Source of the DNA: Bacteroidales bacterium
Lineage (GTDB): Bacteria; Bacteroidota; Bacteroidia; Bacteroidales; Muribaculaceae
Direction of reading: 5' to 3'
Length of the DNA: 33,133 nt
Assembly: GCA_020859755.1 (NCBI GenBank)
Contig: JAJBVP010000283.1
Location: 1 to 33,133 of the forward strand
In this document: in pieces, positions 25,801 through 33,097 of the stretch
How the letters are laid out: every line of letters starts with the position of its first letter
Position numbering within the stretch: the first letter of the stretch is position 1
The notes under the pieces: model-generated
What the model was told of the DNA's origin: nothing
Database searches by the model: none
The model's input: only the letters and a program-made list of their open reading frames with translations
Translations under genes and position numbers: made by a program

Positions 25801-26213
25801 AAAAAATTGCATATATTGATTCTCAGTTATTGGCTACAACAGTCTGTAGTCTGTCTTCTTCCATTTTCTATTGGTATTGGAGAGTCGTTTCCAACTGTCG
25901 TCACCTAACCAATAGGGAACTTGAATCCTTCAGAATTCCCCAAAACTTGCCCCAGAACTTATTTGATGACCTTTTCTGCCATTATGAGGCAGACTTAAGG
26001 AAAAATAAAAGCAGATCCACCACTAATAACAAAAATTCAGGAGAAATTCAACAGGATTTTTATTATGTGAAGCAATCCAAGGTTATCATTGATGAGATCG
26101 ACAAGGTGCTGGCTAAGCATTACGGGTTTACCGAGGAGGAGCTCGACTTCATCATCAACTACGACATCAAATACCGCATGGGCGACGAACTCAACTCCAA
26201 CGACAATGAATAA
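22863..26213 (+). CDS. Eco57I-type adenine-N6 DNA methyltransferase
   Basis: The 1116-residue protein is a large gamma-type N6-adenine methyltransferase like those of type IIG, DISARM and BREX-like systems. The SAM motif I ILDPTCGSGAFLFAAM lies near residues 515-530, and catalytic motif IV VIIGNPPYVEYN near 762-773. The N-terminal 350 residues are of the family's usual helical type (for example LMFCYFIQKKGFLDGN), with DVLGYIFEQYI and MGAYYTKEDITEYI before the core. I see no clear PD-(D/E)XK site, so cleavage probably falls to the PLD-helicase partner. Residues from about 772 to 1075 (25180-26090) are coded by AT-rich DNA and should be the target-recognition region; the last 40 residues return to GC-rich coding. 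It overlaps both neighbours, by four and eight bases. Confidence 0.9.
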   Translation: MNRRDFDRLIAANDFREMFISYLGWSRPTDSGRLMPIILDDVEYRFRAVAQRSGLHVLMAEVDELPRSALARRIDNQLRRQAQDYIAIYVRRNEPNHHQWIVPLKNVDKRDLVSLEYISTQQAEFLHSKLDAITFSPGDVTTIVDVKEAVHRAFFVNSEKITKDFYQGFKKQHTAFAKFISGIDDEIPDKDNRNKQWYASVMLNRLMFCYFIQKKGFLDGNVNYLRDKLDACIRQRGENQFFTTFYLRFLRRLFADGLNSPRHGNDFQKEFGRIPYLNGGMFDNHQLERDYEGIDIADEAFVSLFDFFDRWQWHLDTRVTASGRDINPDVLGYIFEQYINDRAEMGAYYTKEDITEYIGRNTILPFVFDKVKGSSDAMAKQFAPDGFVWQTLRRRPERYLFDAVKRGYTPDWRTRIPANIAQGLDTSKPQLLERRADWNSKTSEPFALPTEIWRETVERLQRVDDILGKIRDGEVTSVNDLITYNLDIRQLAADLVAEGDTAFVYNFYDALRSVTILDPTCGSGAFLFAAMNILEPLYYDCITRMQGFPNPSPRVKAALDEITAKYRSNIHYFIYKSIILRNLYGVDIMAEATEIAKLRLFLKMVAVVDVDYSDPQLGLDPLPDIDFNIRCGNTLVGYANAAEIDHDLNTAATIDELLANDDFKARIEQEMRTVAATYREFKRLQLVQEEHFAEFKEAKNALRERLSTLNDTLSRRLFMATKGQDPTPPMGQALYQDWLASHKPFHWLAEFYSIVHDNGGFDVIIGNPPYVEYNKKSAKTGKSVSEIYTLNGYRTIECGNLYAYVIERSKRFSKSSTRVGYIVPSASIGTPRMELLFRELQKGALWTSIWDERPSKLFDGVDTQICIHLYTLQENCPAFITRMIHWHTEMRPFIFKSLSFYGYNKRLRCALVVPKVQNETENQILNKIHLNSCSITFYSKPSYNTKKIYYKNAGGRYWRLVKSFPTFYQSEKGKENTSTEKIAYIDSQLLATTVCSLSSSIFYWYWRVVSNCRHLTNRELESFRIPQNLPQNLFDDLFCHYEADLRKNKSRSTTNNKNSGEIQQDFYYVKQSKVIIDEIDKVLAKHYGFTEEELDFIINYDIKYRMGDELNSNDNE

Positions 26214-26688
26214 GCCAACTCCTAATCTTAATAGAATAGAGCATTATTTTGGCACCTATCAAAATTCAATTATCAATCTGCGATATAATCGCATTAAGTT
26301 TACCACCATTTGTGTGGTATTAGATTATTTCGCTATGGTATACGGTTTTACAGGGAATATTGTGCCAAAATCAAAAAATCAACTGGTTGAAATGGTGTTG
26401 TTTCAAGCAGGCTATAAGAAAAAATGGAAAGTTTGGAATAAATGTCGTAACAAGAAAAATAGATTGCTGATCAAGACAGCGTTGGAGCAAATGATAATGA
26501 TGGGACTTCTCTGTTCACAATATGGTTTGTTGACTGTTACCGATTATGGAAGAGAGGCATATAAAGGACAAGAGTTTCATAAGGCTCTTTGTGATATAAG
26601 CGCAACTTTACAGTCAAGGACCATTTCCATTATAGCTGTAGTAGTGGCCCTTATATCCTTGTTACTTACGCTTTTATTACGGAGTTAA
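26206..26688 (+). CDS. Small protein with winged-helix-like part and C-terminal membrane anchor
   Basis: A 160-residue protein starting at ATG 26206, which overlaps the methyltransferase stop by eight bases; the longer upstream frame lies inside that gene. Residues 60-125 are Lys-rich with a helix-turn-wing look (LLIKTALEQMIMMGLLCSQYGLLTVTDYGREAY). The last 22 residues, TISIIAVVVALISLLLTLLL, are one transmembrane helix with almost nothing after it, so the protein should be tail-anchored with its body in the cytoplasm. I do not recognise a family. Its DNA is strongly AT-rich against the GC-rich gene behind it and the helicase before. Three bases separate it from the DprA-like gene. It might tether or regulate the restriction-type complex. 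Confidence 0.7.
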   Translation: MNKPTPNLNRIEHYFGTYQNSIINLRYNRIKFTTICVVLDYFAMVYGFTGNIVPKSKNQLVEMVLFQAGYKKKWKVWNKCRNKKNRLLIKTALEQMIMMGLLCSQYGLLTVTDYGREAYKGQEFHKALCDISATLQSRTISIIAVVVALISLLLTLLLRS

Positions 26689-26691
26689 GAG

Positions 26692-27159
26692 ATGGAGACA
26701 CCTACATGGCTTGGCAACCATAAGTTGTTGAAGCGCAAGGAGGTGATCGGCTTCTTTGCCTCGCGCCATACTGTGCCAGGGTCGGTGCTACCCACGCTCG
26801 ACTGGGCGCACGCCATGGAGCGGCGCGACGACGCGACCGTGATGTCGGGATTCCAGTCGCCAATGGAGCGCGAGGTGCTCGACATCCTGCTCCAAGGCCA
26901 ATGCGGCATCGCCATGGTGCTCAACCGCAAGATCTACTCCCAGATTCCCCCCCGATTCCGCCAAGCCTACGATGCCCAGCGGCTGCTATTCCTCTCTCTG
27001 GAAAATTCATCCATGCGCCCCTCCACTATCCAGGCTGCCCACCGCAACGAGTACATCGCCTCCTGCGCAACCACATTGGTATTCTCCTCCGTCACCCCCA
27101 CCTCCTCCCTTTATCCCCTCACCCAATCCCATCCCACTCCGCCAATCTTATTGCTCTAA
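26692..27159 (+). CDS. DprA/SLOG-like Rossmann protein
   Basis: The 155-residue protein resembles small stand-alone DprA-like members of the SLOG superfamily. Readable features are FFASRHTVPGSVLPTLDWA (residues 21-39), the sheet-turn VMSGFQSPMEREVLDILLQG (about 50-69; SGFxSxxE is the family's usual glycine-serine motif), GIAMVLNRKIYSQIPPRF, and RLLFLSL followed by HRNEYIASCATTLVFSS. SLOG proteins bind nucleotides, nucleotide-derived signals or single-stranded DNA; which applies here is unknown. It is the last gene of the four-gene operon, three bases after the anchored protein. It is GC-rich, like the helicase. The Pro/Ser/Thr-rich last 25 residues look less conserved. Confidence 0.7.
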   Translation: METPTWLGNHKLLKRKEVIGFFASRHTVPGSVLPTLDWAHAMERRDDATVMSGFQSPMEREVLDILLQGQCGIAMVLNRKIYSQIPPRFRQAYDAQRLLFLSLENSSMRPSTIQAAHRNEYIASCATTLVFSSVTPTSSLYPLTQSHPTPPILLL

Positions 27160-27218
27160 TCGGCAAGATAAATTTTGGAACTGCTACCTTTGGGTTGGGT
27201 GATTGGAAATCATATAAT

Positions 27219-27249
27219 CGAGGGGGAGCGGGATTCGCTCACCCCCTCG
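27219..27249. terminator. Bidirectional terminator between DprA-like and AlbA_2 genes
   Basis: CGAGGGGG (27219-27226) pairs with CCCCCTCG (27242-27249) and the inner GCG (27228-27230) with CGC (27236-27238). It stands between convergent genes. Its core word GCGGGATTCGCTC recurs at 28632-28644, on the other side of the AlbA_2 gene. Confidence 0.75.
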
Positions 27250-27272
27250 GTTACTCCTCTTTATTTTCTTGC

Positions 27273-28554
27273 CTAAATCCTTTGGGGGTTATTAACAACA
27301 ATCCATTCCCCATCTTTATCGCCTCCTTTCCTTAGGAGCAACCCCATTTCCTTAAGTTTGGATATGTCGCGTTCAACAGTGCGCGATGTCACCGACAATA
27401 TCTCCGACATTTGGCGTGCAGAGATTGTCGGAGAGGTTTTGGTGAGATTGAGTATTTTAGCCTGACGCTTAGGCAGTTGCTTCTCCGACACATCTCCGAC
27501 ATTTTCCTTGTCGGTGATGGCAAAAATGATGGTTTGGAATTGGGTTGGGGTTGACTTAAATTGGGGATGAATTTCAGGCTCGTAGCCTGCGAGGGCTTCT
27601 GTTTCTTTGCAGATGCGAGTTAAGCCGCTCCCTCGCTTCTCCATATAATCTAACTGCGCCATCACGTTTGCCAGAACAGGATTCCGACGCTCGGATGAAA
27701 CATCGGATATGTCCCAATCTTGAATCAGGGTACCGTTGTACATTCCTCCAGGGGAGGTGACGACAATGCGGTCATCATAAATGTCGAGATGGACTTCCCC
27801 TCCCACCACGGTGTAATCGCGATGGATAAAATGGTTTACCAACGCCTCGAGCACGGCTCGTTCGGCATATTCAGTTTTGTTCTTGCGACCCTCGGGTAAT
27901 TTCTCCCAACCTCTACGGGTGTTGGCTTTAACGAAATTCATGGCCTCACGTAGGAGCATCAACACATTTGATGTAAATTCAGCGTCGTTGATGGCATCGC
28001 CTTTTTCTTTACCATCCCAGCGGGTACAATAGAGTCGACACTGATCTAATGGACAGTCGTCGGCAAACAAGGCTCCGGCGTTTGTGAGGGTGCCAACATT
28101 GTTGACAAGTCCAAACGAGAGGAGGAATTTCTTATTCCATTCTTGTCCTGTGCGGTTAGTGAAAGTATTGCTCGGAGATGACTGGAACACTTTCATCGCC
28201 CATACGCACAAAGGCCACCCGTTGACCGTTACCTACATAATAGTAAGGGGTATAACTCCCGGAATGAACCTTAAGTTGCAGGATGTCGAGGTTGTCAATC
28301 TTATGAGGAATCATCTCGACTTCGGGCAATGGATCCATATAATCACGAATTTTGCTGCTTATAACCTCACAAGTGTGTTGAACGTCAGATAGATCCTTTA
28401 TGGTAGTATCGTTGTCGACGCCGAAAAAGAGTGAGCCACCCAAGCCATTGGCGAAGGCGCTAACAGATTTCAGCCAACTTTTTGGCTTATTTTCTTCAAG
28501 CATCAGCTTATAATCGTAGGCTGTGCATTCGGCGATCAATGATTCTAACTTCAT
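27273..28554 (-). pseudogene. AlbA_2/Schlafen-type ATPase-regulator, frameshifted
   Basis: Two overlapping frames give one protein of about 425 residues. The first frame, from ATG 28554, holds the AlbA_2 domain (TAYDYKLMLEENKPKSWLKS, then SAFANGLGGSLFFGVDND) up to SVPVISEQYFH, where it meets a stop near 28158. The second frame picks up at once with NRTGQEWNKKFLLSFGLV and carries the rest: the middle domain (AVLEALVNHFIHRDY), the GHKL-like end NPVLANVMAQLDYMEKRGSG, and a C-terminal winged helix (ISARQMSEILSVTSRTVERD). Such proteins are often annotated as RecG-like or putative transcriptional regulators. A single-base change near 28157-28170 accounts for the break. ATG 28554 is preferred because the promoter covers the upstream part of the frame. 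Confidence 0.85.
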
Positions 28555-28580
28555 CAAGAGGCGTTGAAAATGGACGAGCA

Positions 28581-28612
28581 CAAAATTAGTAAAATTTTAG
28601 TTTCCCAGCAAA
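28581..28612 (-). promoter_or_regulatory. Consensus promoter of AlbA_2 gene
   Basis: Minus strand: TTTG (28612-28609), 20 bases, TAATTTTG (28588-28581). A perfect match to the Bacteroidetes pattern; transcription would start near 28574, 20 bases before ATG 28554. Confidence 0.65.
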
Positions 28613-28677
28613 TGGGCGTTATAAGGAGGGGTGCGGGATTCGCTCGCTCCCTCATTAGTGATATAATGGGTATAAAA

Positions 28678-28718
28678 CATCAGCGATGGGGTCGGTGGTG
28701 CCGACCTTATCGCTGATG
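28678..28718 (-). terminator. Terminator after MobA-like gene
   Basis: CATCAGCGAT (28678-28687) pairs with ATCGCTGATG (28709-28718), and inside it GGTCGG (28690-28695) with CCGACC (28701-28706). On the minus strand the hairpin is followed by TTTT, right after the MobA-like stop codon at 28731. Confidence 0.75.
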
Positions 28719-28730
28719 GGAGAAGTGGGT

Positions 28731-29212
28731 TTACTTCTTGGTGGGGAAGAGGGAGAGCCAAAGGGTGAGGAGGGGCGGGGCGGCGATGGCGATCAGGAGG
28801 TAGATGAGAAAGTTGCGGTGGATGTGAGAGAGGTGGGTGTGCCAGTCGTGGAGAGCGGCGAGGGATTGGCGTTGGGCGACGATCGGCTGGGTTTCCACTG
28901 CGGGTGTGGGGAGCGGCTTTAGACCGAGGGCTTTCAGTGACTCTTCGGGCATCTCTCGGCGAGCCTTGCAGTGAGCGAGGTAGTCAGCGTAGTCGTCGGA
29001 GGCGTGGCTCAGGTGGTCGATCAGGTCGCACTCGGTTGGGGTCATCCTGGCTTTAGGTTCGTAGCCCATTCCCAGGGCCACGAGATAGGTGCTGACTGTG
29101 AGACCGCAGCGGTCGGCATCGGCCTCGATCTTGGCCTTCTGGTCACGTTGACGTAGACCTTCAGGCATGATTTGCGCACCTCTTGGGGCGCTAAAAGTTT
29201 AGGTTGTTTCAT
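28731..29212 (-). pseudogene. MobA-like plasmid mobilization protein, frameshifted
   Basis: The body of the protein (KAKIEADADRCGLTVSTYLV then GMGYEPKARMTPTECDLI) matches ribbon-helix-helix mobilization accessory proteins of bacteroidete mobilizable elements, followed by a C-terminal hydrophobic helix (NFLIYLLIAIAAPPLLTLWL). The N-terminus, MKQPKLLAPQEVRKSCLKVY from ATG 29212, is in another frame. The two join if one base is added near 29147, giving VYVN-x-DQKAKIEAD. These proteins help the relaxase bind oriT; no relaxase gene is in the window. The original start could also be ATG 29248. The gene belongs to the same decayed element as the DUF6371 and DUF3987 genes. Confidence 0.75.
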
Positions 29213-29956
29213 CTCTATAATTGATTTGATTGGTTTAAAATTGTCCATAGAAGCGAGCCTGGGAGCCTCGGCTTGGTCGACTGCGGCGACCAACAAGATG
29301 CCACTTGGGAACAGCCCCTGAAAGGTGACTGGGCCCACTTGGCGTATCTTGAATCTACACTTCCCTTTCGTCCCTGTTCCTCACCCCAACGGGGGCGTTA
29401 CAACGAGGAACATCAAAGATGACGTAAATAGCTGATTGACATGGTTAACGTATATGGTCAATGGCATCTCGCTCAGCTTGTTAAGGGTGTCACTATCGGA
29501 GCCGCAAAGCGGCGAGTTGGCAATAACACCGTACGACCGACGAAGGAGGGAGTGCGGTGATAGAAGGGGAAGAGAGGAATCTCTGAGGTATTTGAGCAAT
29601 TGCGAGCGCAGCGAGGGAGCCGGAGGCCAATTGCGAATCTCCCCTGCGGTAACACTCGGCTTCGGCCGACCACGGTCGGCTCCCCGCCAAGATGGCGGCG
29701 AAACCTCGAATAGCATCGCTTCTTGAAACGGAGGGTGAGTGCCTCTTGCTATCCACGGGTTCCCTGCGGTCACCCGCGGTTATTGCCACCCTCACCGCGT
29801 TGCGGTTCCGAAGACGCATCTTCCCGAGGTAAGACGAGAAGGATTCTTCGGGGGATTCGTTGTTCTTATTCTTTGATTTCATGCTTTAGGTTGGTTAAAG
29901 GAGAAAAGGGAGAAAGGATGAAAGAAGTTGGTTGTCATAACTTAATTTCTTGTGCC
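29213..29956. other. Spacer upstream of MobA-like gene, possible oriT relic
   Basis: About 740 bp hold no gene I can support. A perfect inverted repeat TTGGTCG/CGACCAA (29273-29279, 29287-29293) lies just upstream of the mobilization gene, where oriT sits in related elements. Further palindromes are GCCGC/GCGGC near 29500 and GCCGACC/GGTCGGC near 29668. The oriT suggestion is positional inference only. Confidence 0.3.
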
Positions 29957-30601
29957 TTACCGACTTTCCTCGGGGTTAATGATTGATTTATTTTCGATTT
30001 GGGTTTCGGACATGCAAGGCAAGATTCTCATCCCTTCGGGTGACCCTTCTTGGGTTGAAGTTGCGGTCAATTTGAGATCAACCATGAATGCCGCGAGATG
30101 GGGATTTCCCGCTTTCATCTGCTCGACCGCCACTCCAACTGTCGGGTCCATCAATAGGAAATCAGCGATGTCGAGTCCATCCTTGCGCTGCTCGTCAGTG
30201 GCGATCTTTGAGAGGTAATTTCTCGCTCTCGACTATCACCACTTGTTGTGCCTGATTGTCACGCAGAAGATGCTCGCCAAACAGGCATTGCTGAAGATTC
30301 ATCTTGATTCCGAGCAATGAATGCGTCCAGATTACAAGGTCCTCAGGCTCTTTGATGCGATGCCCGGTAGTTGGCGCACAGCTGAAGGCACATCGACAAG
30401 TGGATTCTCCGCGAAGTACATCTTCGGCGTGAAATGATACCCGCAAGAGTTTTGGTGGTCGCAACGGCCAACATGTTCGGGAAAAGTCACCCGCCCCTCC
30501 TCGTCAACATAGCGGGTGAAGCACCGGTGACGATGGCACGCGGGACAAGCAATCTTGCTCCCAGGACGGTATTTTTGAAGGTGGAATCTGTAATAGGTCA
30601 T
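29957..30601 (-). pseudogene. DUF6371 (primase-like zinc-ribbon) gene with internal deletions
   Basis: Three pieces in different frames remain. The first, from ATG 30601, has the zinc-ribbon start MTYYRFHLQKYRPGSKIACP with CPAC, HRCFTRYVDEEG and GRCDHQNSCGYHFTPK. The second (about 30212-30390) reads TGHRIKEPEDLVIWTHSLL and LQQCLFGEHLLRDNQAQQ up to VIVESEK. The third (29957 to about 30200) reads DGLDIADFLLMDPTVGVAVE and ends at a stop at 29957. Linking segments expected in between are absent, so at least two internal deletions occurred. Members normally accompany DUF3987 proteins in bacteroidete mobile elements, probably in element replication. This copy cannot make a working protein. Confidence 0.75.
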
Positions 30602-30663
30602 AAATTTGCTTTGGACTTTCGGACTTTCGGACTTTCTGATAGTTCAGAAATCCGATAGTCCAG

Positions 30664-31753
30664 TTAGGATTTAACCACGCGATACTGGCCATGAGCCACA
30701 TTCTCAATCTTGCCTTGGGCTACCAATTGGTTGAGCAAAGCATAGACCGAGCTGCGCCCCAGCCTTACAAATTCGCCCGCAACCAAGGCATCCTCCGTCT
30801 TGAACGCGTCACCGACAAGTGCTAAGAATTGGTCGGCCTTCGACTCCTTGTTGACCTCGTTGCGCAACACCTCATCCAATCTGCGATAGCTATCCTCGAA
30901 GTAGGTTCCGAGGGCTATGGCACCTTCGACCGATTGCATGTCAACTTGGCCACATTCACCTTCGCCAGCTGCCCATCGGAGCAGTTGGAGAACCAGTGAG
31001 ATTCTCGCCACGACCATGTGCTGCTTACCCGCTCGGGTGTCAACCTCCGAGTCGGGCTATCTCGCTCACTACCTTGGTTTGGATCGTGCCGATGATACTG
31101 GCGCACGGCTTTTGGAGGTATAATGGGATGTCGGCATTGACACGTGACACCAAGATTGGCGAGTTGCTGAACAGCGACAACAATAACTCGTTGAATGAGC
31201 TGTCGTTATATCTGCGGGCCATCTTGAAAAGCGAGATGATTTCATTGACGCAAATCAGGATGCCGCGATGATTGTCGTTCAACACGCGGGCGAGTTTTTC
31301 CGGCGTGATGTCCGACACGACCGTCTGTTGGAGTATAGGCCGAGGGCCAATATTGTCGGATTTCTCCTTGATGGCCTTTTGATAAGCCGAGATTTCGACC
31401 TTGTATTTGGCTATGGCTTTGGAGTCCGACTGGTAGACCGGGGCAAGCAATGCGTTGATTGGCGGGGTCTTGCCGACAGTTGGGCGACCAACTAAAATGG
31501 TGTACAACGAAGGGATGAGGTTCCACCCTGTCCTCACCTTGATGGCGTGGGTGGCACCGATCAATCCGGCGGCAACAGTCAAGATCACGGCACAAGTGTA
31601 CTCAACGCGGAAGCCGTTGGTATCCCTAAGACGCAACACTACGGAGCGTAACTTTTCGGGGAACACGTCCAACGGGAAACCGTGATGCTCCAGGCGCATA
31701 GCCTCTTGCTGCAGGTTATCGACAATCATTTGCGAAATGGATTTCTCGCTCAT
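30664..31753 (-). pseudogene. DUF3987 (helicase/primase-like) gene with internal deletion
   Basis: The N-terminal part, from ATG 31753 to TGA near 31045, reads IDE-free but typical DUF3987 sequence with a P-loop-like SLYTILVGRPTVGKTPPINA and ILICVNEIISLFKMA, and ends EIARLGG. The C-terminal part (about 31017-30664) reads ARISLVLQLLRWAAGEGECG and ends with a winged-helix-like VRLGRSSVYALLNQLVAQG. The middle of the protein, normally well over 100 residues, is missing and the junction near 31025-31045 shifts the frame. ATG 31753 overlaps the stop of the helix-turn-helix gene (ATGA), as in intact copies of this element type. DUF3987 proteins are thought to act in replication of mobile elements; this copy is dead. 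Confidence 0.75.
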
Positions 31754-32046
31754 GACCAACGGGATTTAGGCCGACGGGTAACACCTCGGTTAATAACTTC
31801 TTCGGGCGATGGCTCAGACAATCGCCGGGAGTTCTCCCGCCACGCCATCAGTTCGGAGCGGCGGAACTGGAGATGTTTGCCCGGTCGGTAATGCGGGATT
31901 CGTCCCTGGCGAGTCAAGGTGTAGATGGTTGACTTGGCTAAGTGTAATAGTTCAGATGCCTCGTCGATGCCCATGAAGTCGTTTTTGTCCTTGACAGGTT
32001 GTTTGGTGGATTTTAGTTGGGCGATGTCGTTGCCAATCTCCTCCAC
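31750..32046 (-). CDS. Helix-turn-helix (excisionase-type) DNA-binding protein
   Basis: The 98-residue protein has a MerR/excisionase-like winged helix: MGIDEASELLHLAKSTIYTL (about residues 25-44), then TRQGRIPHYRPGKHLQFRRS as the wing and SELMAWRENSRR as the closing helix. In bacteroidete mobile elements such genes stand first in the HTH-DUF3987-DUF6371-Mob order and may control excision or element genes. The frame is open upstream of the GTG at 32046 and overlaps the end of the next gene upstream, so the true start is uncertain. It is the only gene of the relic that looks intact, and its stop overlaps the DUF3987 ATG. Confidence 0.8.
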   Translation of the reverse strand: MEEIGNDIAQLKSTKQPVKDKNDFMGIDEASELLHLAKSTIYTLTRQGRIPHYRPGKHLQFRRSELMAWRENSRRLSEPSPEEVINRGVTRRPKSRWS

Positions 32047-32083
32047 AAGTTCGATCAGATGGCCGACGGCTTGAGGGCGTTCC

Positions 32084-33097
32084 TCAAAAAACGGGGAAAT
32101 AGGGCCATGATTTTGAACTCTCCACCTGGGACACGAACCATAATAGATTGATGAAATCCGTATCGGGTGAATAGGTGGTCTGTCGGTTCTCCAAGCCTGT
32201 TATCTCACCCAAGTAAAAATTAGACTGCAGGGCGTTACTCGTGCGTAAATCCTCAAAGGGTGAGTAGGTGATTGTGAACCCAAAGGAAATGGGCGACTGT
32301 TCTGGCAAGTAGGTTAATTGATTCCCTACATACACTTTTTTCTTCTCGAAATTAAACGCGCACTGGTCTCCATACTTGTCCCAAAACGGGTCAACCCAAT
32401 ATTTGTGCCTGATGCCAGGGACAATAACTTCGTCCACGGCGGCGAAAAGGCGCGTCAATGGGAACGTGTATGTCGCATCGGGAAGCAAGGTGATGACTCT
32501 TTTGTTGTACACAGTTGTGGTGGACCCATCCGAGGATCCCGCTCCAATGGTGATGCCGCTAGCCAAAGTGGCGCCCGCACCGCTGATGCCCAAAGCTCCT
32601 GCCGCGGCCCCCAAATTAAGGCTGGCTCCCGATCCGGTGGTATGGGAGGTAGAGGTGGAAGTGGGGTTATAATACGAAAATGATTGGCCACAACGAGTGA
32701 AGAATGAGTTGCCCAAATCAATAAACAACATCTTGCCCGTCTTGTTGTGGACTGTGACACAGAGCGCTGGGTTTCGGAATGGGGCCACCTCCGAGGATAT
32801 GTCGACATGAGCACCGAATCGATCTTTGACGGCCACCTCTTTGACCTTGATTTCAACATTGTCGTCAATTAGCATGGATCCATCCTTTGCGAAGAAACGC
32901 GCGTTGATGGCTTCGGCCTTTTTCTTGGGATTGGGGCACAGCGGTTTCAGTGGACGGTTGATTTGGGCTAAGATCGCCTTATTTTTGTCGTTGCTGCTTG
33001 CGCTTAGATCCTTGGCCTTGACAAGTTTCACCACTTCTTGGGTTTGCGAGGCGGTTTCCGCTTGGGTGGTTGGGGCGCTTATTTCAGTACATGACAA
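32084..33097 (-). CDS. Unrecognised protein with Gly/Ala-rich centre, start uncertain
   Basis: A 337-residue frame whose first possible start at the edge is TTG 33097. I do not recognise the family. Residues 1-90 are Lys/Ala-rich; 90-140 read as beta-rich sequence (ALCVTVHNKTGKMLFIDLGN); 145-200 are Thr/Ser then Gly/Ala-rich (SGASLNLGAAAGALGISGAG, then ASGITIGAGSS); the rest is again beta-rich with FGFTITYSPFEDLRT. A Cys follows Ile-Leu-Ser at the very start (ILSC), as in a lipoprotein signal-cleavage site, but a TAA stands only 13 codons before that Cys and no ATG precedes it in frame. The gene may have lost its signal peptide or start, or the site is chance. Surface or envelope location is therefore only a guess. 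Confidence 0.55.
   Translation of the reverse strand: MSCTEISAPTTQAETASQTQEVVKLVKAKDLSASSNDKNKAILAQINRPLKPLCPNPKKKAEAINARFFAKDGSMLIDDNVEIKVKEVAVKDRFGAHVDISSEVAPFRNPALCVTVHNKTGKMLFIDLGNSFFTRCGQSFSYYNPTSTSTSHTTGSGASLNLGAAAGALGISGAGATLASGITIGAGSSDGSTTTVYNKRVITLLPDATYTFPLTRLFAAVDEVIVPGIRHKYWVDPFWDKYGDQCAFNFEKKKVYVGNQLTYLPEQSPISFGFTITYSPFEDLRTSNALQSNFYLGEITGLENRQTTYSPDTDFINLLWFVSQVESSKSWPYFPVF

Noticed and set aside
27184-27191. TACCTTTG promoter-like word after the DprA-like gene
   Set aside because: No well-spaced upstream box and no plus-strand gene follows; a terminator hairpin comes next.
29493-29882. A 129-codon minus-strand frame in the spacer before the MobA-like gene
   Set aside because: Composition is Arg/Ser/Ala-rich without recognisable domain, overlapping frames on both strands are equally open, and the region is full of palindromes. 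I treated it as noncoding.
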